In this document: positions 1 through 6,003 of the stretch, piece by piece
Numbering within the stretch: the stretch's first letter is position 1
How the letters are laid out: each line of letters begins with the position of its first letter
IMG/VR virus record: IMGVR_UViG_3300042111_000094
Coordinates: 1-33,160 of that record
Strand: one strand, 5' to 3'
Length of the DNA: 33,160 bases
From: a virus
The notes under the pieces: model-generated
Database searches by the model: none
What the model saw: the letters and a program-made list of their open reading frames with translations, nothing else
Told to the model about the DNA's origin: nothing
Made by a program: the position numbers and the translations under genes

Positions 1-101
1 CCAGCTTTCTCTTGTCGTCTAGCTTCAGATTCATAAGCTGAACCAATTTTTTCAAAAGCACTTTTGGGTGGGCTTTTCTTCTTTTTAGGTGTATCAGCCA
101 T
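1..101 (-). CDS. Hypothetical protein, N-terminal part (runs off the left edge)
   Basis: An ATG at 99-101 opens a frame that stays open to the window edge (33 codons). It is preceded by TTTTTTGGAGTTTACATAATC, so a GGAG ribosome site is present at a slightly long spacing. The visible residues start MADTPKKKKSPPKSAFEKIG and continue with a charged, probably helical stretch rich in Glu, Arg and Lys. The Lys/Pro-rich start resembles that of the 43-residue protein at 641-772, which begins MATKKKK. No function can be assigned from this fragment. It is the last visible member of a run of small basic or disordered proteins at the left end. Confidence 0.6.
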   Translation of the reverse strand, partial: MADTPKKKKSPPKSAFEKIGSAYESEARRQEKA

Positions 102-155
102 GATTATGTAAACTCCAAAAAATACAGATTTAGGATTACTTTCAGTTTATCAGGT

Positions 156-644
156 TCAACGCCAAGTTGGTTTTAAGGTTTTTAGTCCTGCACGACGTTC
201 TTGGTCAATATACTCTGGGTTTTCAGCATACAGCGTTCGTGGAATACCACGAGGTCCGACCTTGCCATCATTGGTAAGAACTACAGGCATGGCTCCGGGT
301 GGGGCAAATTTCTTTCTTGCGTCTTGATAGGAAATACCTGTCCATAAATTGAATTCATCGGGCCAAACATAATCACCTGGGTTCACTCGTTCACCTTTAT
401 GTACACCACGAGAATATTGTCGGGCATTTTGACGACTTAACGTGCCTAAAGTTTTGTCCTGTCGGCGGTTAGACGACATTGTGCCAAGGTATCCGTCTGG
501 ATACGTGGTATCTTGCATCGTTCTGTAACCAGCAAGTTGATAGTCCTTGTTATTTCTGAATACGGGTTCTGGACCAAATATGGGCAGTGAGGAAGACTCA
601 CTAACGGAGTTAGGACTTTGCCAATCAGAAAACGCTTGTTTCAT
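156..644 (-). CDS. Hypothetical protein, 162 aa
   Basis: Not recognised. The protein is polar with few long hydrophobic stretches, rich in Gly, Pro, Arg, Tyr and Asn, and looks largely extended or disordered in its first 90 residues. Near residues 128-140 it has the segment VGPRGIPRTLYAENPEY; the tetrapeptide GIPR also occurs in the neighbour at 980-1180. The start ATG overlaps the stop of the upstream 43-residue gene in an ATGA arrangement, which supports this start and translational coupling. It belongs to the left-end cluster of small proteins that could be minor virion components or host-interaction proteins; the sequence does not decide between these. Confidence 0.65.
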   Translation of the reverse strand: MKQAFSDWQSPNSVSESSSLPIFGPEPVFRNNKDYQLAGYRTMQDTTYPDGYLGTMSSNRRQDKTLGTLSRQNARQYSRGVHKGERVNPGDYVWPDEFNLWTGISYQDARKKFAPPGAMPVVLTNDGKVGPRGIPRTLYAENPEYIDQERRAGLKTLKPTWR

Positions 645-772
645 TGATTGCCTGCCCTGCTGTGGTCAAATGAAGTCATGAAACCACCAGCGGCACCTGA
701 AACTGATGAGATGGGACGTGGTTTTGTTTTAGAAACAACTTTTTTAATAGTTTTCTTTTTTTTAGTCGCCAT
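641..772 (-). CDS. Small Lys-rich hypothetical protein, 43 aa
   Basis: A 43-codon frame starts MATKKKKTIKKVVSKTKPRP and continues through a Ser/Gly/Ala segment to a short tail ending RAGNQ. The N-terminal half is strongly basic (about ten Lys or Arg in the first 20 residues), which suggests nucleic-acid contact or disorder; that is inference. Its ATG lies inside the end of the upstream gene (11-nt overlap) after a GGAAACTGGAA purine-rich stretch that can act as ribosome site. Its stop overlaps the next start as ATGA. The coupled overlaps on both sides are the main reason to call this short frame a gene. Function unknown. Confidence 0.6.
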   Translation of the reverse strand: MATKKKKTIKKVVSKTKPRPISSVSGAAGGFMTSFDHSRAGNQ

Positions 773-977
773 TTCCAGTTTCCTTTTTCCAATCTTCTGG
801 AGTCATGTATCGTTTGGGCAAATCGTTGTCGTAACTATCTTTCCAACGTTTTTTAGGATCTTCTGGTAAACCACCTGTTTTAGTTGGTGGCTTACTCGGT
901 GGTTTTTTTCCACCACCACCAGTTTGTGTATTCATTAATGGGCCGTCAATAACCACGCCTCTGTGATTAGTGGGCAT
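762..977 (-). CDS. Hypothetical protein, Gly/Pro/Lys-rich, 71 aa
   Basis: Unrecognised 71-residue protein. Residues 18-42 form a low-complexity Gly, Pro, Lys and Thr stretch (TQTGGGGKKPPSKPPTKTGG). The C-terminal third is more ordered in appearance, with KKRWKDSYDNDLPKRYMTPEDWKK containing Trp and Tyr in a charged context. It starts 2 nt after the stop of the 66-aa gene upstream and overlaps the following Lys-rich gene by 11 nt. It forms part of the coupled run of small proteins at the left end. Nothing in the sequence shows a catalytic site or a membrane segment. Confidence 0.6.
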   Translation of the reverse strand: MPTNHRGVVIDGPLMNTQTGGGGKKPPSKPPTKTGGLPEDPKKRWKDSYDNDLPKRYMTPEDWKKETGNGD

Positions 978-979
978 TA

Positions 980-1180
980 TTACTCAGTCCAGACGTTGAT
1001 CTTCCCAGCACCTGTAGGGCGTGGAATGCCGTGCGGTGGAGCGTCGTCGCCTTCAGCATCAGTCATTGTTACTTTACGTGAAGGATTATGTGATTGGTCA
1101 ATTTGACGACGGGCTTTTCTACCTTTGTATTCCGCCATGTCATAGACATTCTTTTTCATGCTTGGTTGAATGTATCCCAT
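980..1180 (-). CDS. Hypothetical protein, 66 aa
   Basis: Unrecognised small protein, basic in the first half (MGYIQPSMKKNVYDMAEYKG...) and acidic/Pro-rich in the second (DAEGDDAPPHGIPRPTGAG, ending INVWTE). I chose the ATG at 1178-1180 because it overlaps the upstream stop as TAATG and has AAGAGAGTGG about 10 nt before it. A GTG four codons upstream would have its purine stretch directly abutting the start. It shares the GIPR tetrapeptide with the 162-aa protein. No function assigned. Confidence 0.6.
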   Translation of the reverse strand: MGYIQPSMKKNVYDMAEYKGRKARRQIDQSHNPSRKVTMTDAEGDDAPPHGIPRPTGAGKINVWTE

Positions 1181-1638
1181 TAATTTTTCCACTCTCTTGT
1201 AAGTTTTGAATTCTGGTGGAAAGCTCCACTTGGTGCTTGCTTACCAGTTCCCATGTCAAAAGTATTGCCACCACCAAAACTAAAGTTTCCATCTTTATAG
1301 GATGGTGCTTGGTCGGTCATATACGAACCAATGCGTTGTTCTCCCTTTGCGGTTTGTCCATAAGTATTCACTGTGTGCATTCCACCGCCATAGCTGGAAA
1401 CTTCGTGACGAAGAGGAGAATTAGACCCTTTTTGGGTGCTGTGGTATGTGGCTCCACTCAAAGGTTGTCCTAAAGACTTAACGTCAGGCATTTTATTTAA
1501 ACCTTGTGCGTCTTTTTCATAAGTTCTAGGAGTAGCAGCTGGATTTACTGGAGATCCCCCACCCATAATTTTTCTAGGTGTTGCAGCTTGGGGATATCCT
1601 GCGCTACCACCACGAATCTTTCTACCCATAATTGCCAT
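1180..1638 (-). CDS. Hypothetical Gly-rich protein with a short internal duplication, 152 aa
   Basis: Unrecognised protein, Gly/Ser/Thr/Pro-rich with almost no hydrophobic core, so probably disordered or fibrous. The first 40 residues contain a near-duplicated unit: RKIRGGSAGYPQAATPR is followed directly by a second unit with KIMGGGSPVNPAATPR. A further Gly-rich patch (FSFGGGNTFDMGTG) lies near the C-terminus. The start is supported by GAGGTAA 7 nt before the ATG. Its stop overlaps the next start as TAATG. The composition would fit a minor structural or scaffold-type protein, but this is only a guess. Confidence 0.6.
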   Translation of the reverse strand: MAIMGRKIRGGSAGYPQAATPRKIMGGGSPVNPAATPRTYEKDAQGLNKMPDVKSLGQPLSGATYHSTQKGSNSPLRHEVSSYGGGMHTVNTYGQTAKGEQRIGSYMTDQAPSYKDGNFSFGGGNTFDMGTGKQAPSGAFHQNSKLTREWKN

Positions 1639-1643
1639 TAAAA

Positions 1644-1934
1644 TTACCTCAGTACTGGTTTAAAAGATATTGCCGAAATGCTTTCGCCATTCTCTCCCAT
1701 AATATCATCAAACCCAATAATGAAATAGAGATCAAGACCTCGTGGGGCAACAAAACCACGTGCGATTGCCGCTGCTTTTGCTGCTTGATTGACAGCACTT
1801 GCTCCGATAGCGCGAATCTTTGGAAGATGACCAGCAATAATTGATCGGGCAAGGATAGAGCCAACGCTTTGAGGGTTGCTACTTCCTGATACTTTTAAAA
1901 CATCCTCAACTTTTTGATTAAGTTCTTGTGACAT
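1644..1934 (-). CDS. spoVS-like: SpoVS-family (stage V sporulation protein S, Alba-like) protein
   Basis: The 96-residue product matches the SpoVS family over nearly its full length. Residues 12-22 read VLKVSGSSNPQ. Residues 40-64 contain the hallmark IRAIGASAVNQAAKAAAIARG followed by FVAP. The C-terminus is SISAISFKPVLR, close to the end of bacterial SpoVS. The Bacillus protein is 86 residues, so this one has about ten extra N-terminal residues. The family has an Alba-like fold and is thought to bind nucleic acid; in Bacillus it affects entry into sporulation. An AGGAG stands 6 nt before the ATG. The gene lies between a recombination-nuclease gene and unknown small genes, so a role in binding phage or host DNA/RNA is plausible but inferred. 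Confidence 0.9.
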   Translation of the reverse strand: MSQELNQKVEDVLKVSGSSNPQSVGSILARSIIAGHLPKIRAIGASAVNQAAKAAAIARGFVAPRGLDLYFIIGFDDIMGENGESISAISFKPVLR

Positions 1935-1968
1935 ATAGACTCCTGTTTGTAAAACATACGGAAAGCCT

Positions 1969-1977
1969 ATATTACCA
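1969..1977 (-). promoter_or_regulatory. Possible extended -10 element upstream of the spoVS-like gene
   Basis: In the 45-nt gap before the spoVS-like gene the minus strand reads TGGTAATAT, a TG-n-TAATAT pattern like an extended -10 box (4 of 6 matches to TATAAT). It would start a transcript about 25-30 nt before the ATG. No good -35 box is visible at the usual distance. The signal is weak and could be chance in AT-rich sequence. Confidence 0.2.
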
Positions 1978-1979
1978 CG

Positions 1980-2342
1980 TTACGTGAAATTAGCGGATTT
2001 TAACAAAGCAACCATGTCTTCTAAGCGCATAACTGCATATGATTCGCCTAAAGCTGCTGCCCCTTTTCCAGGTCTTTTTACAACCAATAAAGGCAAACCT
2101 TTGGGCAACTTAGATGCTTGGGTCACCGTATCGTTTAACCATTCGCTTAGCTTAAAAGACTTTTGGTTTTTGCATTGAATTGCTACCTCGGTGGCATCAG
2201 GGTGCTTAACTCCATGAATATCCCCAGAATCGTTTTCTCCAGCCAAGGCTGTTCTTCTGGCGTTAATAAATTCCTTTTCTTTTAGATAACCAACAATGGC
2301 GGTCTCAAAAGAAGTACCTTTTGCTTTATGTTTGTTGCCCAT
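1980..2342 (-). CDS. PD-(D/E)XK nuclease, Hjc/Holliday-junction-resolvase-like
   Basis: The 120-residue protein has the layout of small archaeal-Hjc-type nucleases that are common in actinobacteriophages. It starts with basic residues and KGTSFE (Glu13). ALAGENDSGDI follows, with Asp41 as the metal-binding aspartate, then VAIQCKN (residues 53-59). In the last motif Gln56 stands where Glu or Asp is usual before Lys58; Q-x-K variants are known in the superfamily. It would cut branched or structured DNA made during recombination and replication. It lies in one transcription unit with RecA, a Cas4-like nuclease and another resolvase-like gene. Specific activity is inferred from the fold only. Confidence 0.75.
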   Translation of the reverse strand: MGNKHKAKGTSFETAIVGYLKEKEFINARRTALAGENDSGDIHGVKHPDATEVAIQCKNQKSFKLSEWLNDTVTQASKLPKGLPLLVVKRPGKGAAALGESYAVMRLEDMVALLKSANFT

Positions 2343-2380
2343 AACCTAATTCATCCATTAATCGTTATTGTCTTCATAAG

Positions 2381-2542
2381 TTACTCCTCTTCAATTTCGT
2401 AATTTGCATAACTCATTGTTATCAGTTTGTTGTCGGGTGATACACCAATCCAGGTTGGCGAGTCGCTATCACACAAACATCCCACTGTTATTTTGGGGTC
2501 TGAGCTAAACGAATGCCCACAGTTGTTGCATTTAATCTTCAT
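2381..2542 (-). CDS. Small Cys-rich (zinc-binding?) protein, 53 aa
   Basis: A 53-codon frame starting MKIKCNNCGHSFSSDP has a CxxC pair at residues 5-8 and a CLC pair at 22-24, followed by a polar stretch and an acidic end (EIEEE). The first CxxC followed by GHSF is typical of a zinc-knuckle half-site. The start lies 2 nt after the stop of the 161-aa gene; no strong ribosome site is visible, so coupling is likely. The position in the nuclease/recombination block suggests a nucleic-acid or protein adaptor. No family recognised. Confidence 0.6.
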   Translation of the reverse strand: MKIKCNNCGHSFSSDPKITVGCLCDSDSPTWIGVSPDNKLITMSYANYEIEEE

Positions 2543-2544
2543 AT

Positions 2545-3030
2545 TTAGGCAATAAACCGTGCGGCTCTGTTTTCTTTTGGAGCAAGACTAATGCGACGAC
2601 TTAACTCTCTTGATAAAACTTGAGCACCTCGTTCACACCGATCAAAAACTGTATCTACAAGTTTTCGGTAAGCACGTGCCTGTGTATACGCTTCTTGATG
2701 CTTTTGCACTTTGTCTTCAACGTCACGTTTTGCTTTAGCAATAGTTACCAACTCTCCTTTTACTTTGTTGCCCCATTGCTCAATCAAGGTACAAGCTTTC
2801 ACATACTCAAATGCGTTTAATTCACGCTCTTCAACAATTTCGGCAGTTACTAATTGTGCTTTTGCATAATTAACCCAAGACATGAATTCAGAGTACAAAG
2901 ACATCAATTCAGTTTCTGAAATGTCACCAAGGTTTCGTGGAACCACCGGAAGTAGGCTGTGTGGTTTTTCAGGTAATACAAAGTTTTTTAGGAACCTGTC
3001 CATCTCTGGAATTTCTTTTTCAATCATCAT
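2545..3030 (-). CDS. Hypothetical helical protein, 161 aa
   Basis: Unrecognised. Apart from a Pro-rich stretch near residues 20-33 (VLPEKPHSLLPVVPRNLGD), the protein is charged and looks almost entirely alpha-helical. It has a probable coiled coil over residues 55-145 (heptad-like Leu/Val spacing with Glu, Lys and Arg). The end (RRISLAPKENRAARFIA) is basic. I chose the ATG at 3028-3030, which overlaps the Cas4-like stop as ATGA; a second ATG one codon later has the TTGGAG ribosome site at a better spacing. A GTG four codons upstream is less likely. Tight linkage to the Cas4-like nuclease suggests a partner in DNA end processing, which is inference only. Confidence 0.65.
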   Translation of the reverse strand: MMIEKEIPEMDRFLKNFVLPEKPHSLLPVVPRNLGDISETELMSLYSEFMSWVNYAKAQLVTAEIVEERELNAFEYVKACTLIEQWGNKVKGELVTIAKAKRDVEDKVQKHQEAYTQARAYRKLVDTVFDRCERGAQVLSRELSRRISLAPKENRAARFIA

Positions 3031-3893
3031 TTGCTCCAACACGTGTTCTTATAAGGACAGTACTTGCAACCATTGCAAGTCGCTGCTTCTGCCCACGCTG
3101 GTCGCATGGGTGGAATCTTTTGTTGTAATGCTACTAGCAATACACGACAACTATCAAGTATGGGCTGAACAAGGTGTGGTAAATACTTAATTGAAAACTC
3201 TTTAGCTTCTTGGGATGGCTTCCATTCATAAATAAAAGTTAGGTCATGTATGCCAGTGCAGTGCATATACAACATTCCTTGGCGGACATGGCTAGGAAAT
3301 GGTTGGCGAATCTTTTTCCATAGACCATCAATGCCCATACTGGGGTCTTCCTCATACTGTTTGTATAAATCAAAATCTTCAAAACGAACTGTGCCTACTC
3401 CAACAGATTTTATTTCAATTAAAGTCCTTCCCTTTTTGTCTGAAACAATGCCGTCAGCACTTCCTCGGATGCCGTGCTCCCCATCTTGTACCGGAACTTC
3501 GGCGTAACGAAGTGCAATAGTTGAGGCACACTCTGGGCAATGGTCTGGAGACAAATCCCACCACAAATGGTTGCAGGACCCGCAATTAAAGTTTCCTTCT
3601 AGTACTCCTGCTTCCCAAAGCCAGGTTTGCCATTTGTAGTGAATAGCATGACCTTCTTCAAAAACGTTTAAGCGTTGGAAAGAAAAGTTTTCGTCAGCTT
3701 TAACTTCGTTTTTAATGGTATACCAAGACGCCCTTGGACACCAATCTTTCTTTGCTAATTCGCTGGGATGAAAAAAAGATGTGTCTCGTTTTTTATCTTT
3801 TTGTTTTTTATTTTTTAACAACTGAATTGCAACAGTTGGCAAAACCCTACCGTTCATTTTTAATAGGTTTTTGTAATTGTGCATGTCAGACAT
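3027..3893 (-). CDS. Cas4-like PD-(D/E)XK exonuclease with Fe-S cysteines and an inserted zinc-finger-like CxxC pair
   Basis: The 288-residue protein has the RecB/Cas4 nuclease layout. Cys52 in DWCPRASWY is the first cluster cysteine. His82/His85 follow in EEGHAIHYKW, Asp147 in GSADGIV, Glu160 and Lys162 in LIEIKSV, and Gln205 in VRQGMLYM. The C-terminal CNGCKYCPYKNTC (Cys273, 276, 279, 285) would complete an iron-sulfur cluster. Between the helical part and the first catalytic strand an extra CxxC-x11-CxxC set (Cys104, 107, 119, 122) looks like a zinc ribbon. Phage Cas4-like proteins are DNA exonucleases thought to support recombination. There is no cas1, cas2 or repeat array nearby, so this is not a CRISPR gene here. 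The start overlaps the previous gene by 8 nt. Confidence 0.85.
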   Translation of the reverse strand: MSDMHNYKNLLKMNGRVLPTVAIQLLKNKKQKDKKRDTSFFHPSELAKKDWCPRASWYTIKNEVKADENFSFQRLNVFEEGHAIHYKWQTWLWEAGVLEGNFNCGSCNHLWWDLSPDHCPECASTIALRYAEVPVQDGEHGIRGSADGIVSDKKGRTLIEIKSVGVGTVRFEDFDLYKQYEEDPSMGIDGLWKKIRQPFPSHVRQGMLYMHCTGIHDLTFIYEWKPSQEAKEFSIKYLPHLVQPILDSCRVLLVALQQKIPPMRPAWAEAATCNGCKYCPYKNTCWSK

Positions 3894-4224
3894 CAGTTGT
3901 TATCTCCAAAAAATCATCTTCACCAATGACCACGTAACGACGACCAGCGAGGTCAAACTGCAACACAGGTACACGATCTTCAAGTAACGCACGATCCCTC
4001 AATTCTCGTAAATCTATTTCTTTAAGAGTAATTGTTTTCTTGTTTTCCGTCAATTTATTTTCAATTAAGTATTCGTGACTACGAACATCATTTTTCCTAA
4101 GCCATCCTGCTCCAGACCGTGCATTCCTAGAACCTTTATAAGTATCAGCTGTCCTTTTTTCCTGTTTCTTAGAGGACTTCATGATTCGTGTGTGTCTGTC
4201 CGGATCTCTCCCTAGTATGGTCAT
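3886..4224 (-). CDS. Small PD-(D/E)XK nuclease, Holliday-junction-resolvase-like
   Basis: The 112-residue protein has a basic N-terminus, then GAGWLRKNDVRSHEYLIENK. Asp46 followed by Glu55-x-Lys57 forms a compact PD-(D/E)XK signature. It ends with RRYVVIGEDDFLEI, which looks like a closing strand and helix. This arrangement is typical of short phage nucleases annotated as resolvase-like. The start is tied to the RecA gene by an ATGA overlap; an internal ATG at residue 15 is a less likely alternative. Directly behind RecA, it probably acts on branched recombination intermediates. The nuclease assignment rests on the motif, and family membership is less sure than for the 120-aa protein. Confidence 0.6.
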   Translation of the reverse strand: MTILGRDPDRHTRIMKSSKKQEKRTADTYKGSRNARSGAGWLRKNDVRSHEYLIENKLTENKKTITLKEIDLRELRDRALLEDRVPVLQFDLAGRRYVVIGEDDFLEITTDV

Positions 4225-5243
4225 CTAACTACTTTGTAATATTCTTCAATGTCGTGTTTTAATTCTTTTTGCATAAATAAATCTTCTCGAAAAGCTTCAA
4301 GCATTTTGTCTTTTCCTTGCCATTTTTGACTGCCATAAGCATAGTAAGCCCCTGAGCGTGTGATTACTTCAATCACTGTTGCAATGTTAATCATGTCTTT
4401 CAAAGTATCAAACGAACCTTTGGTAAAACCAGGTGCATCCGTGAAGTAAAAATCAACAACTGCTTGTTGTGACGGCTTGTATGTTTTGTTTTTTAAAGTC
4501 CGAGCTTTAATAGTTTGCCCTACAATTTCGTCTTTGTCTTTAATCCACTCATCACGACGAACTTCAACTCTGACAAAATAACTAAAGTTTTTGGCAAGAC
4601 CTCCGGGTGTTGTTCTGCTATCTCCCCACATAACGCCAATCTTCTGACGCCATTGGTTAATCATCAGACCTGTGCACGAGCGTTCTTTTTCTACCATTGA
4701 ACGCTTCTGTGCTTCTGAAGCTTTGCGAAAAAACTTTGAAGTAATACGAGCACCTAAACCTACGGTGAATTCATCCATCATTCGTTCTGATTCATCTGTA
4801 GGCACAAGTGCTGGCAACGAGTCAATGACGATGCAATCCGCGGCACGATTCTTCATTAACTCAATGACCAAGTTGTACGCTTGTTCCATACTGTTTGTTT
4901 CAATAACCCACAGGCGAGCAAGGTCAACACCAACGGCTTTTGCGTAATCGGGCACAAACTCTTCTGCGGCAACCCAAACTGCTGTCCAATCTGGGTTAAG
5001 TGCTTGGTTGGCCGCAATAGTTTTGAATGCTAATGCTGTCTTTCCAGATGATTCGTCACCAATTATTTCTGACCATTGGTTTGCTGGCCAACCACCGCCA
5101 AGCATCAAATCGTAAGCAAGTATGCCGGTGGTGGTGCGCTCTAATTGCTGGTGCATTGCATCAGCCCTTAAAATTGAAACGTCGTTTTGTTTTTTGTTTA
5201 TTTTGTTAATTATTGCCGAGATTGACTCGTAATCGGTTTCCAT
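4221..5243 (-). CDS. recA-like: RecA-like recombinase
   Basis: A 340-residue RecA/UvsX-type ATPase. The Walker A loop is GDESSGKT at 62-69, close to GPESSGKT of bacterial RecA. The Walker B strand is CIVIDSLPAL (137-146), and Glu94/Glu95 in VAAEEFVP is in the position of the RecA catalytic glutamate. The DNA-binding loop region is INQWRQKIGVMWGDSRTTPG (195-214), matching RecA around loop L2. It would form filaments on ssDNA and drive strand exchange. I start at the ATG at 5241-5243, which has GAGGA about 7 nt before it. The longer open frame upstream overlaps the zinc-ribbon gene and is not likely to be used. Flanking nuclease genes point to a phage recombination system. Confidence 0.93.
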   Translation of the reverse strand: METDYESISAIINKINKKQNDVSILRADAMHQQLERTTTGILAYDLMLGGGWPANQWSEIIGDESSGKTALAFKTIAANQALNPDWTAVWVAAEEFVPDYAKAVGVDLARLWVIETNSMEQAYNLVIELMKNRAADCIVIDSLPALVPTDESERMMDEFTVGLGARITSKFFRKASEAQKRSMVEKERSCTGLMINQWRQKIGVMWGDSRTTPGGLAKNFSYFVRVEVRRDEWIKDKDEIVGQTIKARTLKNKTYKPSQQAVVDFYFTDAPGFTKGSFDTLKDMINIATVIEVITRSGAYYAYGSQKWQGKDKMLEAFREDLFMQKELKHDIEEYYKVVR

Positions 5244-5253
5244 TTTGTGTTCC

Positions 5254-5628
5254 TCATACTGACCACAGTGCTTGGTCTGCTTGTTCATATAACCCGTTCC
5301 ACCCACATTCAAAACATCTTGGTGCTGGTGAATGCCCAAGACTACCACCGTTTGATCTACTAAATACGTTTTTGCTACCACATCGTGGGCAGGAAAGAGA
5401 ACCTTCTCGTCTGTGGGCTTCCCCACCCTTCCACGTGCGTATTGCTGTACCCATGTCTGTTTGCCCAGCAGGGTCTCTATGTTCTTGGGTATCTATTGGT
5501 TTTTGCGCAGCAACTGATGAAATTTGTTGACGCAGTGCAGGAAGAATTACATTCTTGGTTACAGGAGGAAGAGAAGTATTCTCTTGTTGGTCTTTGTTAG
5601 CTAACTTTTTATCCCACCACGATGACAT
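5254..5628 (-). CDS. Zinc-ribbon protein, 124 aa
   Basis: The first 75 residues are polar and probably disordered. The C-terminal part contains a clear zinc ribbon: CPRCGSKNVF around residues 80-89, then CFECGWNG at 105-112. The pattern is CxxC-x21-CxxC with aromatic Trp after the second pair. Such ribbons often bind DNA or RNA polymerase or act as protein adaptors; nothing here picks one. I start at the ATG at 5626-5628 (AGAGG/GAGG about 10 nt upstream in TGAGGTTTGCACAAC). A TTG three codons earlier would sit only 2 nt from that site. It stands between the polymerase-associated gene and recA. Confidence 0.75.
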   Translation of the reverse strand: MSSWWDKKLANKDQQENTSLPPVTKNVILPALRQQISSVAAQKPIDTQEHRDPAGQTDMGTAIRTWKGGEAHRREGSLSCPRCGSKNVFSRSNGGSLGHSPAPRCFECGWNGLYEQADQALWSV

Positions 5629-5640
5629 GTTGTGCAAACC

Positions 5641-6003
5641 TCATTCCTCATCATACTCAACATGCCCAAGCAAAGCAACTTTTTGATTTGACAATAATTT
5701 TTGAACCAATGCCATACTATATGACAAGATAACTCCCTTGGTGCTTTCTACTATTTCGGCGTTGGGTCCTTGAAGTTCGGGCTGTGTGGTTGACAATACT
5801 TGGATAAACCACTCAACAGACTCTACTATTTCGTCAAAAATGCCAAAATCGTGTAATGTCTCCCACTGATTTTCTATCAATTCATTTTCTAATTCTTCAA
5901 CGTCTTTTGAAACTGGAGCAAAACCTAGTTGATTAGCAACGCTTTGCCCTGTTTGAGAAGACAACATTAAACAAAAATTTCGTTTATCAAGAGTAGTTGT
6001 CAT
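5641..6003 (-). CDS. Hypothetical acidic protein, 120 aa
   Basis: Unrecognised, acidic and mostly helical in appearance, with the acidic patch DVEELENELIENQWE (near residues 34-48) and an acidic C-terminus (YDEE). The start is firm: the ATG overlaps the polymerase stop as ATGA and has GGAGG 7 nt upstream (GGAGGCAAAGC). The close coupling to DNA polymerase suggests co-expression with the replisome; function is unknown. Confidence 0.7.
   Translation of the reverse strand: MTTTLDKRNFCLMLSSQTGQSVANQLGFAPVSKDVEELENELIENQWETLHDFGIFDEIVESVEWFIQVLSTTQPELQGPNAEIVESTKGVILSYSMALVQKLLSNQKVALLGHVEYDEE

Noticed and set aside
142-153. 12-mer CAGTTTATCAGG occurring at gene ends near 142 and again near 30855
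   Set aside because: Several 12-mer coincidences are expected by chance in a window of this length, and no wider similarity surrounds the two copies.
3027-3893. Cas4-like protein as evidence of a CRISPR-Cas locus
   Set aside because: Cas4-like nucleases are common stand-alone phage recombination genes. No array or adaptation genes are present in the window.
5244-5426. Longer N-terminus for the RecA-like protein
   Set aside because: The extra 61 codons overlap the zinc-ribbon gene in another frame and have no RecA similarity. The ATG at 5243 has a good ribosome site.
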